Positions 36,201 through 44,380 of a DNA stretch of 64,000 nt are shown piece after piece; the stretch's first letter is position 1; each line of letters begins with the position of its first letter. This DNA comes from Chitinophaga pinensis (GTDB lineage: Bacteria > Bacteroidota > Bacteroidia > Chitinophagales > Chitinophagaceae), in NCBI RefSeq assembly GCF_007896845.1, contig NZ_VOHS01000010.1:124001-188000 (forward strand). Reading direction: 5' to 3'. The translations under genes and the position numbers were made by a program. Under the pieces are notes generated by a model. It was not told where the DNA came from. It did no database searches and saw nothing but the letters and a program-made list of their open reading frames with translations.

Positions 36201-36294
36201 TCAGATTCCTGAACTGAAACAGGAAGCAAAAGACAAACTGGCGAAAGTAGAAGCAGATGAAAAAGCTGCCTCTAAAATTAAATCCAATAAATAA
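33223..36294 (+). CDS. Giant TPR-repeat protein, exported
   Basis: A 1023-residue protein. A signal peptide (FLASFCILAAPAAKAQ) ends near residue 31. Tetratricopeptide repeats then fill most of the rest; repeated units such as AKFELAYCYFNVKDFQKAQPLF, ALLKLGLCYFNKDNDDKALSYY and ARYNIAYCLFQKNDLAGAEKA are evident. It ends in a Lys/Ala/Glu-rich helix. It is likely a periplasmic or outer-membrane-associated scaffold. An outer-membrane barrel gene begins 17 bp after its stop, so the pair is almost certainly one operon and perhaps one complex. No enzymatic motif. Confidence 0.9.
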   Translation: MQFIRKFLVSGHWYLFLASFCILAAPAAKAQQTRVYTEPDKVFKDAQQLFQQEKYAVAMQLFRQTIDNIGYFQETSRSLVKTDAQYYYTVCALKLGQANGEKLALEFLANYNNNAREQLVSYQLAKYYFHQNKLKEAIPLYEKANIENLSNAEIAEAKFELAYCYFNVKDFQKAQPLFGSIKEVQGKYYMPANYYYGFIAYYNRQYNEALTSFQRVVNEPKYSAIVPYYIAEIYYFQNKKDQLISYGEPLVKKGGLYYEAELKQLLGQTYFERKEYQKALPYLQEFNDNADEVRKEDIYQLSYSYYQTGNFSKAINGFKQLSSEKDSLGQNSMYLLGDCYLRTNQKANARNAFAFCARNSANPQQQEISRFNYGKLSYELGYQDAAVSELTSFVNTYPRSAYTKEAREILVNLFANTNNYNDALTIIEAMPEKSPAVLKAYQKVAYGRATEVINDQQLAEADRLLDISLKNPYDKNLVQLAHFWKAEISMRQNKTQDAISHLNTYLTGAVPSSGEANAQTASYNMGYALLKAEDYTRALQHFEAAQRTTGPNAARITTDAALRSADCYYMLKDYPKAMALYEKIIANNQPGADYATYQKSIILGIQGKTNEKVALLKQLGNKFPSSGFGNDADLEIANTYLAEEKYNEAIPYLENVLQKQPNGPNAPRALLKLGLCYFNKDNDDKALSYYRQVIEKYPNSPEANAALAAVKDIYVSQGKTDAYIALLKASGQTITASAEDSLNYAAAESKFSNGDCAGAVPAFNSYLQRFPNGAFVLPANFYKSECAYNNKDYAGALPGYEFVLTKNNSLYAERAALQAANINFYQVKNYEKSRTYYLQLQDLSTTKENTFAATRGLLRSNYQLKHWDEVNSYAEILLSSSNISTDDQIVGHAYLGRAEQEGGNYDEAIKEYKIAAGLTKSEIGAEARYNIAYCLFQKNDLAGAEKAGFDVIKNTPGYEMWVAKSYILLGDVYHRQKDYFNAKATFQSIAENCQIPELKQEAKDKLAKVEADEKAASKIKSNK

Positions 36295-36311
36295 TTCTGA
36301 ATTACGTTAGC

Positions 36312-37961
36312 ATGAACGCTTATATCAAAAATATTCACCGGTTTCTGGCAGTAGCAGGTTGCAGTGCAGGTATCCTGACGCAGCAACAGGCATTTGCACA
36401 AAAAGAAAATCTCAAGGAAGAAACCATCGACATCATTTCCAATTACCGTCCGAAGTTGAGAGATGCAGCAAAATTAAACCTGACTGCATCCCTGCCTTCT
36501 TTTGACACAAGCCGTCCTGCCTTACAATATCAGGTGCCGGCATTGAACCTTTACTTCATGTACCAGCCGATTCCTTTGAAACCGCTGGCGCTGGGTAAAG
36601 ATTCACTGAGCAGATTGCAGAACAACTTTATCAAAGCAGGTTACGGTAATCTCAGTACTCCTTTGATACAGGCCGGTTTTGGTACTGGTCGTCAGGAGAA
36701 ATACAATCTCGGTGTGTATGTTAACTACACCTCTTCCAAAGGTGATATCAAAAATCAGGATTACAGTACACTGAATATACTTGGCTCCGGCACCTACTTC
36801 ACGCCATTGTGGGAGATCAATGGTAGTATCGGATATGACCGTAATCAGATACATTACTATGGTTATGATCATGCGACACTGGAGTTCAGCAAAAACGACG
36901 TAAAACAGAACTTCAATCAGTTTACCGCACAAGTAGGCGTAAAAAACAGACCTCTCAATGACTGGGCTTTCAGATTTGAGCCTTCTGCCAAATTCATTTA
37001 CTTCAGCGATGCGTATAAGCGAAAGGAGCCAACTGTAGTATTCAAGGTACCGGTGTCCAAACAATTGTTTGAAGATATCTACATCAAAGCGGAAGGTGTT
37101 TTTGACCTCTCGTCCTTTAAAGAGGATGATCATCCACAGGTTAATAACAACGTAGTAGCCATCCATCCTGCACTGGAAATCGTAAAGCCACGCTTTATGC
37201 TGCATGCAGGTGTGAATCCGACCTGGACCAACAGTAAGTTCTATCTGTTACCTGATATCGTGAACGAATCTCATATCATTTACAAAAAAGTGATCCTGAG
37301 CAGTGGATGGATCTCTTATATCAATAAGAACAGCTTCCGTAATCTGGCTAACCAGAATCCGTTCCTTGGCAGTTATGGGGAAGGTATCCTGAATACAAGA
37401 GTAGAGGAAAAATACACGGGTATCAAAGGAACAATCGGCAGTCATTTCAATTACAACACCAAATTTGCCGCTGTTACCTGGCACAATATGCCACTGTTCG
37501 TAAATGACAGTATTGACGGTAAAACCTTCTATACAAAGAATGAGGAGGAATTAAGGGCTTTCAATCTGCATGCGGAAGTAGGTTATATTCAGGAGGAGAA
37601 GTTCCAGTTAAGACTGGCTTTTGACTGGTTTAACTACAACAAACAGAAAAGCGAGATCAAGCCATGGGGCCTGATTCCTTTTCAGGCAGATGCGTTTGCA
37701 CAATATACCATTGCCAAAAAGCTACACCTGAATGCTAATTTGTACTATCTGGGTGGTACTTACTATCAGGTATTCGCCACTCAGGACTTTGACAAAACCA
37801 AAGGCAAATGGGACCTGAGCGCAGGTGCTAACTATGATATTGGCAAGAATTTCAATATCTGGGTAAATGCAAATAACCTCTTCAATTCAAAATACCAGCG
37901 TTGGTACGGATACCAAACTTATGGGTTGAATGTGCTGGGAGGTGTGATGATTAAATTTTAA
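36312..37961 (+). CDS. Outer-membrane beta-barrel protein
   Basis: A 549-residue protein with an N-terminal signal (FLAVAGCSAGILTQQQAFAQ). Many alternating amphipathic strands follow (YNLGVYVNYTSSKGD, WEINGSIGYDRNQIHYYGYDH, WVNANNLFNSKYQRWYGYQ). It ends in VMIKF with a terminal phenylalanine, the usual signal for outer-membrane assembly. It resembles the barrel part of TonB-dependent receptors but has no recognisable plug. Encoded 17 bp downstream of the TPR protein. Whether it transports anything is unknown. Confidence 0.85.
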   Translation: MNAYIKNIHRFLAVAGCSAGILTQQQAFAQKENLKEETIDIISNYRPKLRDAAKLNLTASLPSFDTSRPALQYQVPALNLYFMYQPIPLKPLALGKDSLSRLQNNFIKAGYGNLSTPLIQAGFGTGRQEKYNLGVYVNYTSSKGDIKNQDYSTLNILGSGTYFTPLWEINGSIGYDRNQIHYYGYDHATLEFSKNDVKQNFNQFTAQVGVKNRPLNDWAFRFEPSAKFIYFSDAYKRKEPTVVFKVPVSKQLFEDIYIKAEGVFDLSSFKEDDHPQVNNNVVAIHPALEIVKPRFMLHAGVNPTWTNSKFYLLPDIVNESHIIYKKVILSSGWISYINKNSFRNLANQNPFLGSYGEGILNTRVEEKYTGIKGTIGSHFNYNTKFAAVTWHNMPLFVNDSIDGKTFYTKNEEELRAFNLHAEVGYIQEEKFQLRLAFDWFNYNKQKSEIKPWGLIPFQADAFAQYTIAKKLHLNANLYYLGGTYYQVFATQDFDKTKGKWDLSAGANYDIGKNFNIWVNANNLFNSKYQRWYGYQTYGLNVLGGVMIKF

Positions 37962-37993
37962 AGTCGTACAATTGCAGTTACGATTGGAAACCA

Positions 37994-38072
37994 GACATCA
38001 GGAATTTGTATAAATAGTGTTTTAGTATAATACATGTTGACTATCCCACTTTTTAAACAGTTTCCTGATGTC
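37994..38072. repeat. Inverted repeat, 11-bp perfect core arms
   Basis: GACATCAGGAA (37994-38004) and TTCCTGATGTC (38062-38072) are perfect inverses. Imperfect similarity extends about ten more bases outward (GATTGGAAA against TTTCAATTC). The 57-bp spacer is AT-rich. It lies between the barrel gene and the HU-like gene. Confidence 0.6.
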
Positions 38073-38189
38073 AGCTTTCAATTCCCAATTTTCTACTGAT
38101 ACAGAGGGTCATTTTATAATAACAGGAATATCTACGTAATTGGTACTACAGCAATACATACAGGAAATTTTGTTCAGGCAGCATATCTG

Positions 38190-39260
38190 TTGTCTGCCCC
38201 AACTAGGCGTGTTCAGACTGACACACACACCCGCTCGTTACGATGTTACCAGCAAAACGATATTACCCCCGGAGAGATCATTACTTTTGATGAGACATTG
38301 ACTAATGACGGCGGCCTGTTGGAATGGATTTCGCAAAAGGAGCACCTGGTGCCTGCGATTGCGCAATTGAAGATGGAGAAGTATCTGGATGATTTCAGGA
38401 AGGTGCTTAAAAACGGCGAACCAATCGTTATTCCGGGTGTTGGCCAACTACAGGCAAACCCCGTAGGCAGGATTGCCTTTGAACAGGAACCTCCGGCACT
38501 GACACGTGACGTACTGCATGTAAGTCCGGTAATACGTCAGGATGCTATTCACAAAGTGACTGTAGGAAACAGAGAAATGGTAGGTAAACAGGTGGTTGAC
38601 CACCTGACGGCATCCCCATCATCTTCTTCCTCATCCTCCTCGTCTTCAACTCCTGCTACACCGGCACCGGCTCCGGAACCAACTGTAATTACGCCATCAA
38701 CGCCGGCGCCTGCCATGACTACCGGCTCCACCGGCACTACAGGTACTACCGGCAATGATTATGAATATGAATATGCGCAGGAAATCCCTTCCAAATTACG
38801 CTGGTTGTGGGTCGCTATTCCTGTCGCCTGTGTGGTAACAGCAGGTATCGTATGGTATTCTGTCAATAAAAACCGCCCTCAGATCACAAGAGCTGAAAGT
38901 GCTGTTAATCCTGCCCCTGTAGAAGCAGCACCCATTGCAGCCAGTCAGGCAAAAGCTGACAGTGCAGAGAAAGCGGCAGCTACAGCAGCTGCGGCTGCCA
39001 GCGCGCAGGAAATGGCATACGACGTTATTTTCGCTACCTATAAGACCAGAAAAGGTGCCGAAGACATGTTCAAAAAGCAATCCAGCTGGCAGAAAGACAA
39101 ACCGGTAAAATTTGTACTGCTCGCCAATGCAGACTCTTCTTCCTTCATGGTAGCAGAACAGTTCAACACGCCCGCAGCCGATACGACAACTATAAAGGAT
39201 TCTATCCAGCGGAAATACACCCCTAAATTCAAGGTGTTTATCCAACCTTCACAACAGTAA
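38190..39260 (+). CDS. HU-like (CCDC81-type) domain / transmembrane protein, N-terminus uncertain
   Basis: A 356-residue protein from the TTG at 38190. Residues 30-110 resemble the tandem HU-like CCDC81-bac domains of Bacteroidota (EIITFDETLTNDGGLLEWI, then EPIVIPGVGQLQANPVGRIAFEQE). A Ser/Pro/Thr-rich linker with ten consecutive serines leads to a transmembrane segment (LRWLWVAIPVACVVTAGIVWY, near 207-227). An Ala-rich stretch and a C-terminal SPOR-like domain (YDVIFATYKTRKGAEDMF) end the protein. It would link cytoplasm to periplasm, perhaps binding DNA and cell wall. No in-frame ATG exists for the first HU module: the frame is open from 38100, while an ATG-led 23-codon ORF in another frame ends at 38139. 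A frameshift or unusual start is likely. Confidence 0.65.
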   Translation: MSAPTRRVQTDTHTRSLRCYQQNDITPGEIITFDETLTNDGGLLEWISQKEHLVPAIAQLKMEKYLDDFRKVLKNGEPIVIPGVGQLQANPVGRIAFEQEPPALTRDVLHVSPVIRQDAIHKVTVGNREMVGKQVVDHLTASPSSSSSSSSSSTPATPAPAPEPTVITPSTPAPAMTTGSTGTTGTTGNDYEYEYAQEIPSKLRWLWVAIPVACVVTAGIVWYSVNKNRPQITRAESAVNPAPVEAAPIAASQAKADSAEKAAATAAAAASAQEMAYDVIFATYKTRKGAEDMFKKQSSWQKDKPVKFVLLANADSSSFMVAEQFNTPAADTTTIKDSIQRKYTPKFKVFIQPSQQ

Positions 39261-39276
39261 TAAACAGACTATTTAT

Positions 39277-39317
39277 ATAGAAAAAGCCCGGCATTAATAC
39301 TGCCGGGCTTTTTCTAT
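39277..39317. terminator. Strong bidirectional terminator
   Basis: A 17-bp perfect stem: ATAGAAAAAGCCCGGCA (39277-39293) and its inverse (39301-39317) around TTAATAC. U-tracts in both directions. Confidence 0.9.
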
Positions 39318-39713
39318 TATAATAATTATACATGCAAACACCCCTCCTGCTCCTCCCCTAAACCATCCCACCTCAACTCTCCTCCTTTAAAACATTGACA
39401 GTCCGTACCACAGCGGAGGTTTTCAGATGGAGACCCTGGCCTCAGGTCTTTGAAGTTCGCCCACACGCCTGACGAAGATCAATCACTATTCCAAAGCCCA
39501 ACACGACCCACAAAGTGCAATAGATAAGAACTTCAAAGAGCGTCAGCCAGTGGTCCCATCTGAAACCGCAGCGTAAGCCCCCCTGAAATACCCAAAGCAT
39601 TGACACGTCCCGCTGACCCACGGCTTCGCCTGAGCCCTGGCAACACCAGCTCTCTTCTGAGCAATGAGCAACAATCTTCAGCCTATGTAATCGGAAACGG
39701 AGCTACAAATACC
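39318..39713. other. 396-bp non-coding, C-rich region
   Basis: Opens with a strongly pyrimidine-biased stretch (39335-39385), then holds the long hairpin at 39411-39573 flanked by two CATTGACA words (39393-39400 and 39598-39605). No ORF here has coding character. It separates the terminator of the HU-like gene from the end of the rmlD-like gene. Confidence 0.6.
39411..39573. other. Long imperfect hairpin (candidate structured RNA or small element)
   Basis: Paired blocks from outside in: TTTCAGATGG (39421-39430) with CCATCTGAAA (39556-39565), GACC with GGTC, CTGGC with GCCAG, an internal bubble, then TCTTTGAAGTTC (39447-39458) with GAACTTCAAAGA (39528-39539). The apical part spans about 69 nt. 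Long rod-like shape with an internal bubble; strand of expression not evident. Confidence 0.6.
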
Positions 39714-40607
39714 TTAGATCTCTTTAGACAAGATCTCCAGTCCTTCTTCAAAACTATGGGGAGCAAAACCCAGCTCTTTCACGGCCTTGTCTATTACAAA
39801 ACCTGTTTTAGCAGGGCGTTTAGCAGGTTGCGTGAAGCTCTTTGCATCTACTTTTTCAAGCAACTGTGTATTCAGTTTAAAATAGCCGGCAGTCTGTACT
39901 GCCATCTGATAAGGGGTCAGCGTTTCACTACCTGAGATGTGGAATGTTCCGGCGGCTTTTTTGTCAGCGACCAGCTTACAGCCAGCTGCCAGATCCTGTG
40001 CAAGGGTTGGGGTACGCCACTGATCATCTACGACCTTCAGCTTTTTGCCCTGTTCGAGGTTGTTTTTCACCCAGGTGATAATGTTACTGCGTTTGGAGTC
40101 GGCTGCGATACCGTATACCAGCACGGTACGTACGATGGCCCATGGCAGTTTGCTGCCACGTACCATATTTTCGGCTGCTACTTTACTGGAGCCATAGTAA
40201 CTAATGGGGTTTACCGCATCTTCTTCTGTATAGGGTCCCTTTAAACCGTCAAATACAAAATCGGTAGACAGGAAAATGAAGAAGGTGTTATGTTTTTCAG
40301 CTGCCTGCAATAGATAGCGGGTCGCAGCTACATTGGTATCCCAGCAGAGATCCTTGTTACGTTCGCAATCATCTACCTGGGTCATTGCGGCAGCATGAAT
40401 GACGATGTCCGGCTGATGTTTATCCAGCAGGTGCTTCACGCTCGTTGCGTCCCGCAGGTTTGTGGGTTCATAGATATATCCGGTCTGTTGCGGCAGACGG
40501 TTAGGTCCCCTTCCGCTGGCTATTACCTGATACCGGCCATCCTCCAAAAAAACGGGAATAAGGTGCTGGCCCAATAATCCGTTGCTTCCTGTGATTAATA
40601 CCTTCAT
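39714..40607 (-). CDS. RmlD-like NAD(P)-dependent sugar-nucleotide reductase
   Basis: A 297-residue extended short-chain reductase. It shows MKVLITGSNGLLGQHL (Rossmann glycine motif), VIHAAAMTQVDDCE, and the catalytic YYGSSKVAAE (YxxxK) near 138-147. The RmlD family includes dTDP-4-dehydrorhamnose reductases, but this gene stands alone without rmlA/B/C, so its substrate is uncertain and it may act on another deoxysugar or cell-surface precursor. ATG start. Cytoplasmic. Confidence 0.85.
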   Translation of the reverse strand: MKVLITGSNGLLGQHLIPVFLEDGRYQVIASGRGPNRLPQQTGYIYEPTNLRDATSVKHLLDKHQPDIVIHAAAMTQVDDCERNKDLCWDTNVAATRYLLQAAEKHNTFFIFLSTDFVFDGLKGPYTEEDAVNPISYYGSSKVAAENMVRGSKLPWAIVRTVLVYGIAADSKRSNIITWVKNNLEQGKKLKVVDDQWRTPTLAQDLAAGCKLVADKKAAGTFHISGSETLTPYQMAVQTAGYFKLNTQLLEKVDAKSFTQPAKRPAKTGFVIDKAVKELGFAPHSFEEGLEILSKEI

Positions 40608-40926
40608 GATCTATGCCTTTTACTAAAATTACGAATTCAGTTTCAAATACCGGTTACGAATTACGATGTGATCAGAGGATTATATTCAATCCTTATCCGT
40701 AATGCCATAACCTTTAATCCATAGGCAGAACGGGGCTTTGCAGGGTATTGTCAATAAATATCTCCGGACAGGTCAGATCGCCTGCACGGCCATACGATTC
40801 CCTCCTGTCCCGCAAAAAGCCGGCCGGTCATGGTGATAACTCCGTCGGATCATACAGGTATCAATGCAAATGGGCTGTCCGCCATTGGCGGGACAGCCCA
40901 TTTTGACTTTATCTTGTGTGTAAAGC
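40608..40926. other. 319-bp intergenic region
   Basis: Contains repeated ATTACGAATT words (about 40626-40667), upstream of the rmlD-like gene, and the terminator of the prolyl oligopeptidase gene (40868-40903). No ORF or RNA gene seen. Confidence 0.4.
40868..40903. terminator. Hairpin terminator of the prolyl oligopeptidase gene
   Basis: AAATGGGCTGTCCGCC pairs with GGCG-G-GACAGCCCATTT around ATT, with one bulged G. It lies 24 bp past the minus-strand stop. Confidence 0.75.
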
Positions 40927-43062
40927 TTATTTAAAGCTCATACCCAGATTATACATTGTAAATGACCAGACGTCTGCAGCTTCTTCGATCAGCTTGGACG
41001 TAGGCTTACCGGCACCGTGACCGGCCTGTGTGTCGATACGTATAAGCGTCGGGTTAGGACCTGCATTGGCAGCCTGTAAGGTAGCGGCAAACTTGAAAGA
41101 GTGTGCCGGCACTACACGATCGTCATGATCAGCGGTAGTCACGAGGGTCGCGGGATATTGCGTACCTGCCTTCAGGTTATGCAGCGGAGAGTATTTTATC
41201 AGGTAGTTGAACTGTTCTGGTTTGGCACTGGTACCATATTCTGTTACCCATGCCCATCCGATGGTAAAGTTCTGGAAGCGCAGCATATCCATTACCCCTA
41301 CTGCCGGCAGTGCTACTTTGAACAGATCCGGGCGTTGTGTCATACAGGCACCTATCAGCAAACCACCGTTAGAGCCACCGCGGATTGCCAGTTTGGAAGA
41401 ACTGGTATACTTCTCTTTTATCAGGAATTCAGCCGCACCTATAAAGTCGTCAAACACGTTCTGCTTCTTTTCCAGCATACCGCCCTTGTGCCATTCTTCT
41501 CCGTATTCGTTACCACCTCTCAGACAAACTACTGCATAGATACCTCCCTGTTCCATGAAAAACAGGTTGGAAACACTAAACCCGGGTGTCATAGGGATAT
41601 TAAATCCGCCATAACCATACAGCAGCACCGGATTCTTACCATCCTGTTTAATGCCTTTTTTATAAGACAGGAATACAGGGACTTTGGTACCATCTTTACT
41701 GTTGAAGAAGACCTGTTTGGTTTCATAGTCTTCCTGACGGAATTTCACCTCCGTTTTAGCATACAGAGAAGATTTTCCACTGGCGATATCATATTTATAG
41801 ATCGTTACCGGGTTGACGAAGGACGTAAAAGAATAGAAAAACTCCTTATCACCGTCTTCTCCCCCGAAACCACTGGCCGTACCGATACCCGGTAATGCGA
41901 TCTGCCAGTCCAGTTTACCATCATAAGTATACTGGGCTACACGGGAAGCCGCATCTTTCAGATAGCTGGCAAAAAGCCTTCTGCCTGCTGTACCTACACC
42001 CTGCAGTACCTCTTTCTGCTCTGGAATGAGCAATTGGCGGCTGGAAGGATTTTTCGGATCGATCAGCTCTACTTTATAATTAGGAGCCCCTTCATTGGTC
42101 AGCAGGATGAGTTTATCCCCATGATTATCGACCACGCTGGGTTCAAATTCAAACCCTTTCACCAGCAGATTAAATCCTTTCTGGGAAGGATCCTGAAGAT
42201 CCCAGTACTGCACCTGATTACCGGAAGTACCCTCATTCTGGCTCAGAATAAGGAATCGTTCATCTTCGGTTACCTGTACACCGACATTGCGGAGTGGATG
42301 TTCTTTATCTTCAAAGATCAGTGCATCCTGCTCCTGGGAGGTTCCCAGCTGATGGTAATAGACCTTATGGAATTCGTTCTTTTTAGACAGTTTATTCTCT
42401 TCTGTTGGTTTATCGTAACGGCTGTAATAGAAACCATCTTTTCTCCAGGAAATACCACTGAACTTGATCCAGTCAATAGAATCCTTCAGCAGTTGCTTAC
42501 TTTCCACGTCCATTACAAAGGCCTGTTGCCAGTCAGAACCTGCTTTTGCGATCTGATAGGCGATATATTTCGCATCTTTGGAGAAGGAAATGCTACCCAG
42601 CGCAACCGTTCCGCTGGCGGAGAACTTATTGGGATCGATAAATACTTCCGGCGTACCGTCCAATGTTTTCTTACGGTAGAGCACGGATTGATTTTGCAGA
42701 CCATCATTCTTAAAGAAATAATAATAGTCACCTTTTTTGAAGGGAGCGCCTATTTTGGGATAGTTCCACAGTTCTTCCAGTCGTTTGCGGACTGCACCAT
42801 GGAAAGGTATCTTATTAAGATATCCGGAGGTAACAACGTTCTGCGCCTTTACCCATTCTTTGGTCTCAGGGCTGTTGTCATCTTCGAGCCAACGGTACGG
42901 ATCGGCGATGGTTGCGCCGTGATAATTATCTGTAACGTCTGTTTTATTTGTTTTCGGATAAGTAATTCCTGACTGTTGTGCCATTACGGGTCCTGTTATC
43001 ATGAGTAAATACAATGCGGTAAAGATAGGGCGAGATGATCGACTTGTTTTCATTTGAAACAT
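40927..43062 (-). CDS. Prolyl oligopeptidase (S9A), secreted
   Basis: A 711-residue S9A peptidase with a signal peptide (FTALYLLMITGPVMAQ). Seven-bladed propeller residues occupy about 80-440. The catalytic domain shows GGSNGGLLIG (Ser), TADHDDRVVPAHSFKF (Asp) and QAGHGAGK (His). TYPKTNKTDVTDNYHGATIADPYRWLEDDNSPETKEWV at the N-terminus is the typical prolyl-oligopeptidase opening. It cleaves short proline-containing peptides, here in the periplasm. Two ATGs are possible, 43062 and 43053; both leave the signal peptide intact. Confidence 0.93.
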   Translation of the reverse strand: MFQMKTSRSSRPIFTALYLLMITGPVMAQQSGITYPKTNKTDVTDNYHGATIADPYRWLEDDNSPETKEWVKAQNVVTSGYLNKIPFHGAVRKRLEELWNYPKIGAPFKKGDYYYFFKNDGLQNQSVLYRKKTLDGTPEVFIDPNKFSASGTVALGSISFSKDAKYIAYQIAKAGSDWQQAFVMDVESKQLLKDSIDWIKFSGISWRKDGFYYSRYDKPTEENKLSKKNEFHKVYYHQLGTSQEQDALIFEDKEHPLRNVGVQVTEDERFLILSQNEGTSGNQVQYWDLQDPSQKGFNLLVKGFEFEPSVVDNHGDKLILLTNEGAPNYKVELIDPKNPSSRQLLIPEQKEVLQGVGTAGRRLFASYLKDAASRVAQYTYDGKLDWQIALPGIGTASGFGGEDGDKEFFYSFTSFVNPVTIYKYDIASGKSSLYAKTEVKFRQEDYETKQVFFNSKDGTKVPVFLSYKKGIKQDGKNPVLLYGYGGFNIPMTPGFSVSNLFFMEQGGIYAVVCLRGGNEYGEEWHKGGMLEKKQNVFDDFIGAAEFLIKEKYTSSSKLAIRGGSNGGLLIGACMTQRPDLFKVALPAVGVMDMLRFQNFTIGWAWVTEYGTSAKPEQFNYLIKYSPLHNLKAGTQYPATLVTTADHDDRVVPAHSFKFAATLQAANAGPNPTLIRIDTQAGHGAGKPTSKLIEEAADVWSFTMYNLGMSFK

Positions 43063-43388
43063 TTGCGAGTTTGTATTTAAATTATATCTATGTATATTTT
43101 TTAAAAATTTTGTTGTGTTAGTTAATTAAAAATGAAAATTTCGTGTAATTCATCAGAATACTATTAGAAAGCTAGGGCAAAATGTTATTTTTGTGCGCCA
43201 CTTAGATATTTCTCTGGCAATTTATGCATAAGCAGCGTGATTTTCAGGAAAAAACGTAGAAGAGGAGAATGGCAACCGGGAGTGCAATATCACACGTTTG
43301 GGGTATATAAGGGTAATAGGAAGCTTAAACTAACGTCGGGGTTCCCTGAATCCAACATAAAAACGTAGAGAGGGAAATAAACATAACT
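43063..43388. other. 326-bp divergent region upstream of pfkA
   Basis: TATTTTTG at 43186-43193 matches the plus-strand -7 consensus for the pfkA-pyk operon and would give a leader of about 190 nt. No good -33 match is present. No ORF, known riboswitch or stable hairpin identified. Confidence 0.4.
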
Positions 43389-44369
43389 ATGAAAAAAGTT
43401 TCTAACATCGCAGTCCTTACATCCGGTGGCGATGCGCCGGGCATGAATGCCGCTGTTCGTGCAGTCGTAAGAACCGGAATTTACCATCAGTTAAATGTGT
43501 ATGGTGTTATGTATGGCTACAGGGGAATGCTGAAGAATGAGATATTTCCCTTGGAGTCCAAGTCTGTAGCTAACATTATTCAGCGCGGAGGTACCATTCT
43601 GAAGACCGCCCGTTGTAAAGAATTTTACGAAGCTGAAGGAAGAGCTAAAGCCTACGAGAATCTGAAGAAACACAACATTGACGGTATCGTAGTTATTGGC
43701 GGGGACGGTTCATTCAACGGTGCTTACAAAATGAGCAAAGAGTTTGATATCCCTTGCATTGGCTTGCCTGGTACTATTGATAAAGATATTGCAGGTACTG
43801 ATTTCACAATTGGTTTTGACACGGCAGTGAACACAGCTGTAGACGCGATCGATAAGATCCGTGATACTGCTGATGCGCACGACCGTTTATTTGTTATAGA
43901 GGTAATGGGTCGTGATGCTGGTTATATTGCCCTGCACAGTGGTATTTCTACCGGTGCTGAGCACATCATGACACCTGAGCACCTGATCGATGTGAAAGAC
44001 ATCATCGAAGATCTCCAGACTAACGAACGCCGCAAAAAGCTGGTAAATATCATCGTAGTAGCGGAAGGTTCTATTGCCGGCGGCGCTGAAGAAGTAGCCC
44101 GCATGGTAAAATCCAGCTGCCCTCAGCTGGATACCCGCGTAACCATCCTTGGCCACATTCAGCGTGGTGGATCTCCGACCAGTCAGGACCGTGTTCTGGC
44201 CAGCCGTATGGGTTACGCAGCCGTAGAAGCACTGTTGAACGGTACTTCTAACGTAATGATAGGCATTGTAAACAACAAAATCCAATATACACCTCTGGAG
44301 CAGGCAATCAAGGCTAAAGAACACCTTGATCCGGAATGGTTAAAGATGGTTAAAATACTTGCGAGTTAA
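43389..44369 (+). CDS. pfkA: ATP-dependent 6-phosphofructokinase
   Basis: A 326-residue PFK of the short bacterial class. LTSGGDAPGMNAAVRAVV opens the ATP site, GGDGSFNGA is the ATP-type motif (the pyrophosphate-dependent form has GGDD), GLPGTIDKDIAGTDFTIGFDTAV carries the catalytic Asp, and EVMGRDAGYIAL and LGHIQRGGSPTSQDR bind substrate. The catalytic loop reads TIDKD where most relatives have TIDND, a conservative-looking change beside the active site. It commits glucose to glycolysis. Operon with pyruvate kinase, 11 bp away. Confidence 0.96.
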   Translation: MKKVSNIAVLTSGGDAPGMNAAVRAVVRTGIYHQLNVYGVMYGYRGMLKNEIFPLESKSVANIIQRGGTILKTARCKEFYEAEGRAKAYENLKKHNIDGIVVIGGDGSFNGAYKMSKEFDIPCIGLPGTIDKDIAGTDFTIGFDTAVNTAVDAIDKIRDTADAHDRLFVIEVMGRDAGYIALHSGISTGAEHIMTPEHLIDVKDIIEDLQTNERRKKLVNIIVVAEGSIAGGAEEVARMVKSSCPQLDTRVTILGHIQRGGSPTSQDRVLASRMGYAAVEALLNGTSNVMIGIVNNKIQYTPLEQAIKAKEHLDPEWLKMVKILAS

Positions 44370-44380
44370 AAAATAGAGCT

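Noticed and set aside
39411-39573. Idea that the hairpin is a retron msr/msd
   Set aside because: No reverse transcriptase gene is nearby in the window.
42034-42972. 312-residue ORF antisense to the prolyl oligopeptidase gene
   Set aside because: Shadow of the opposite strand; hydrophobic nonsense composition and no motif.
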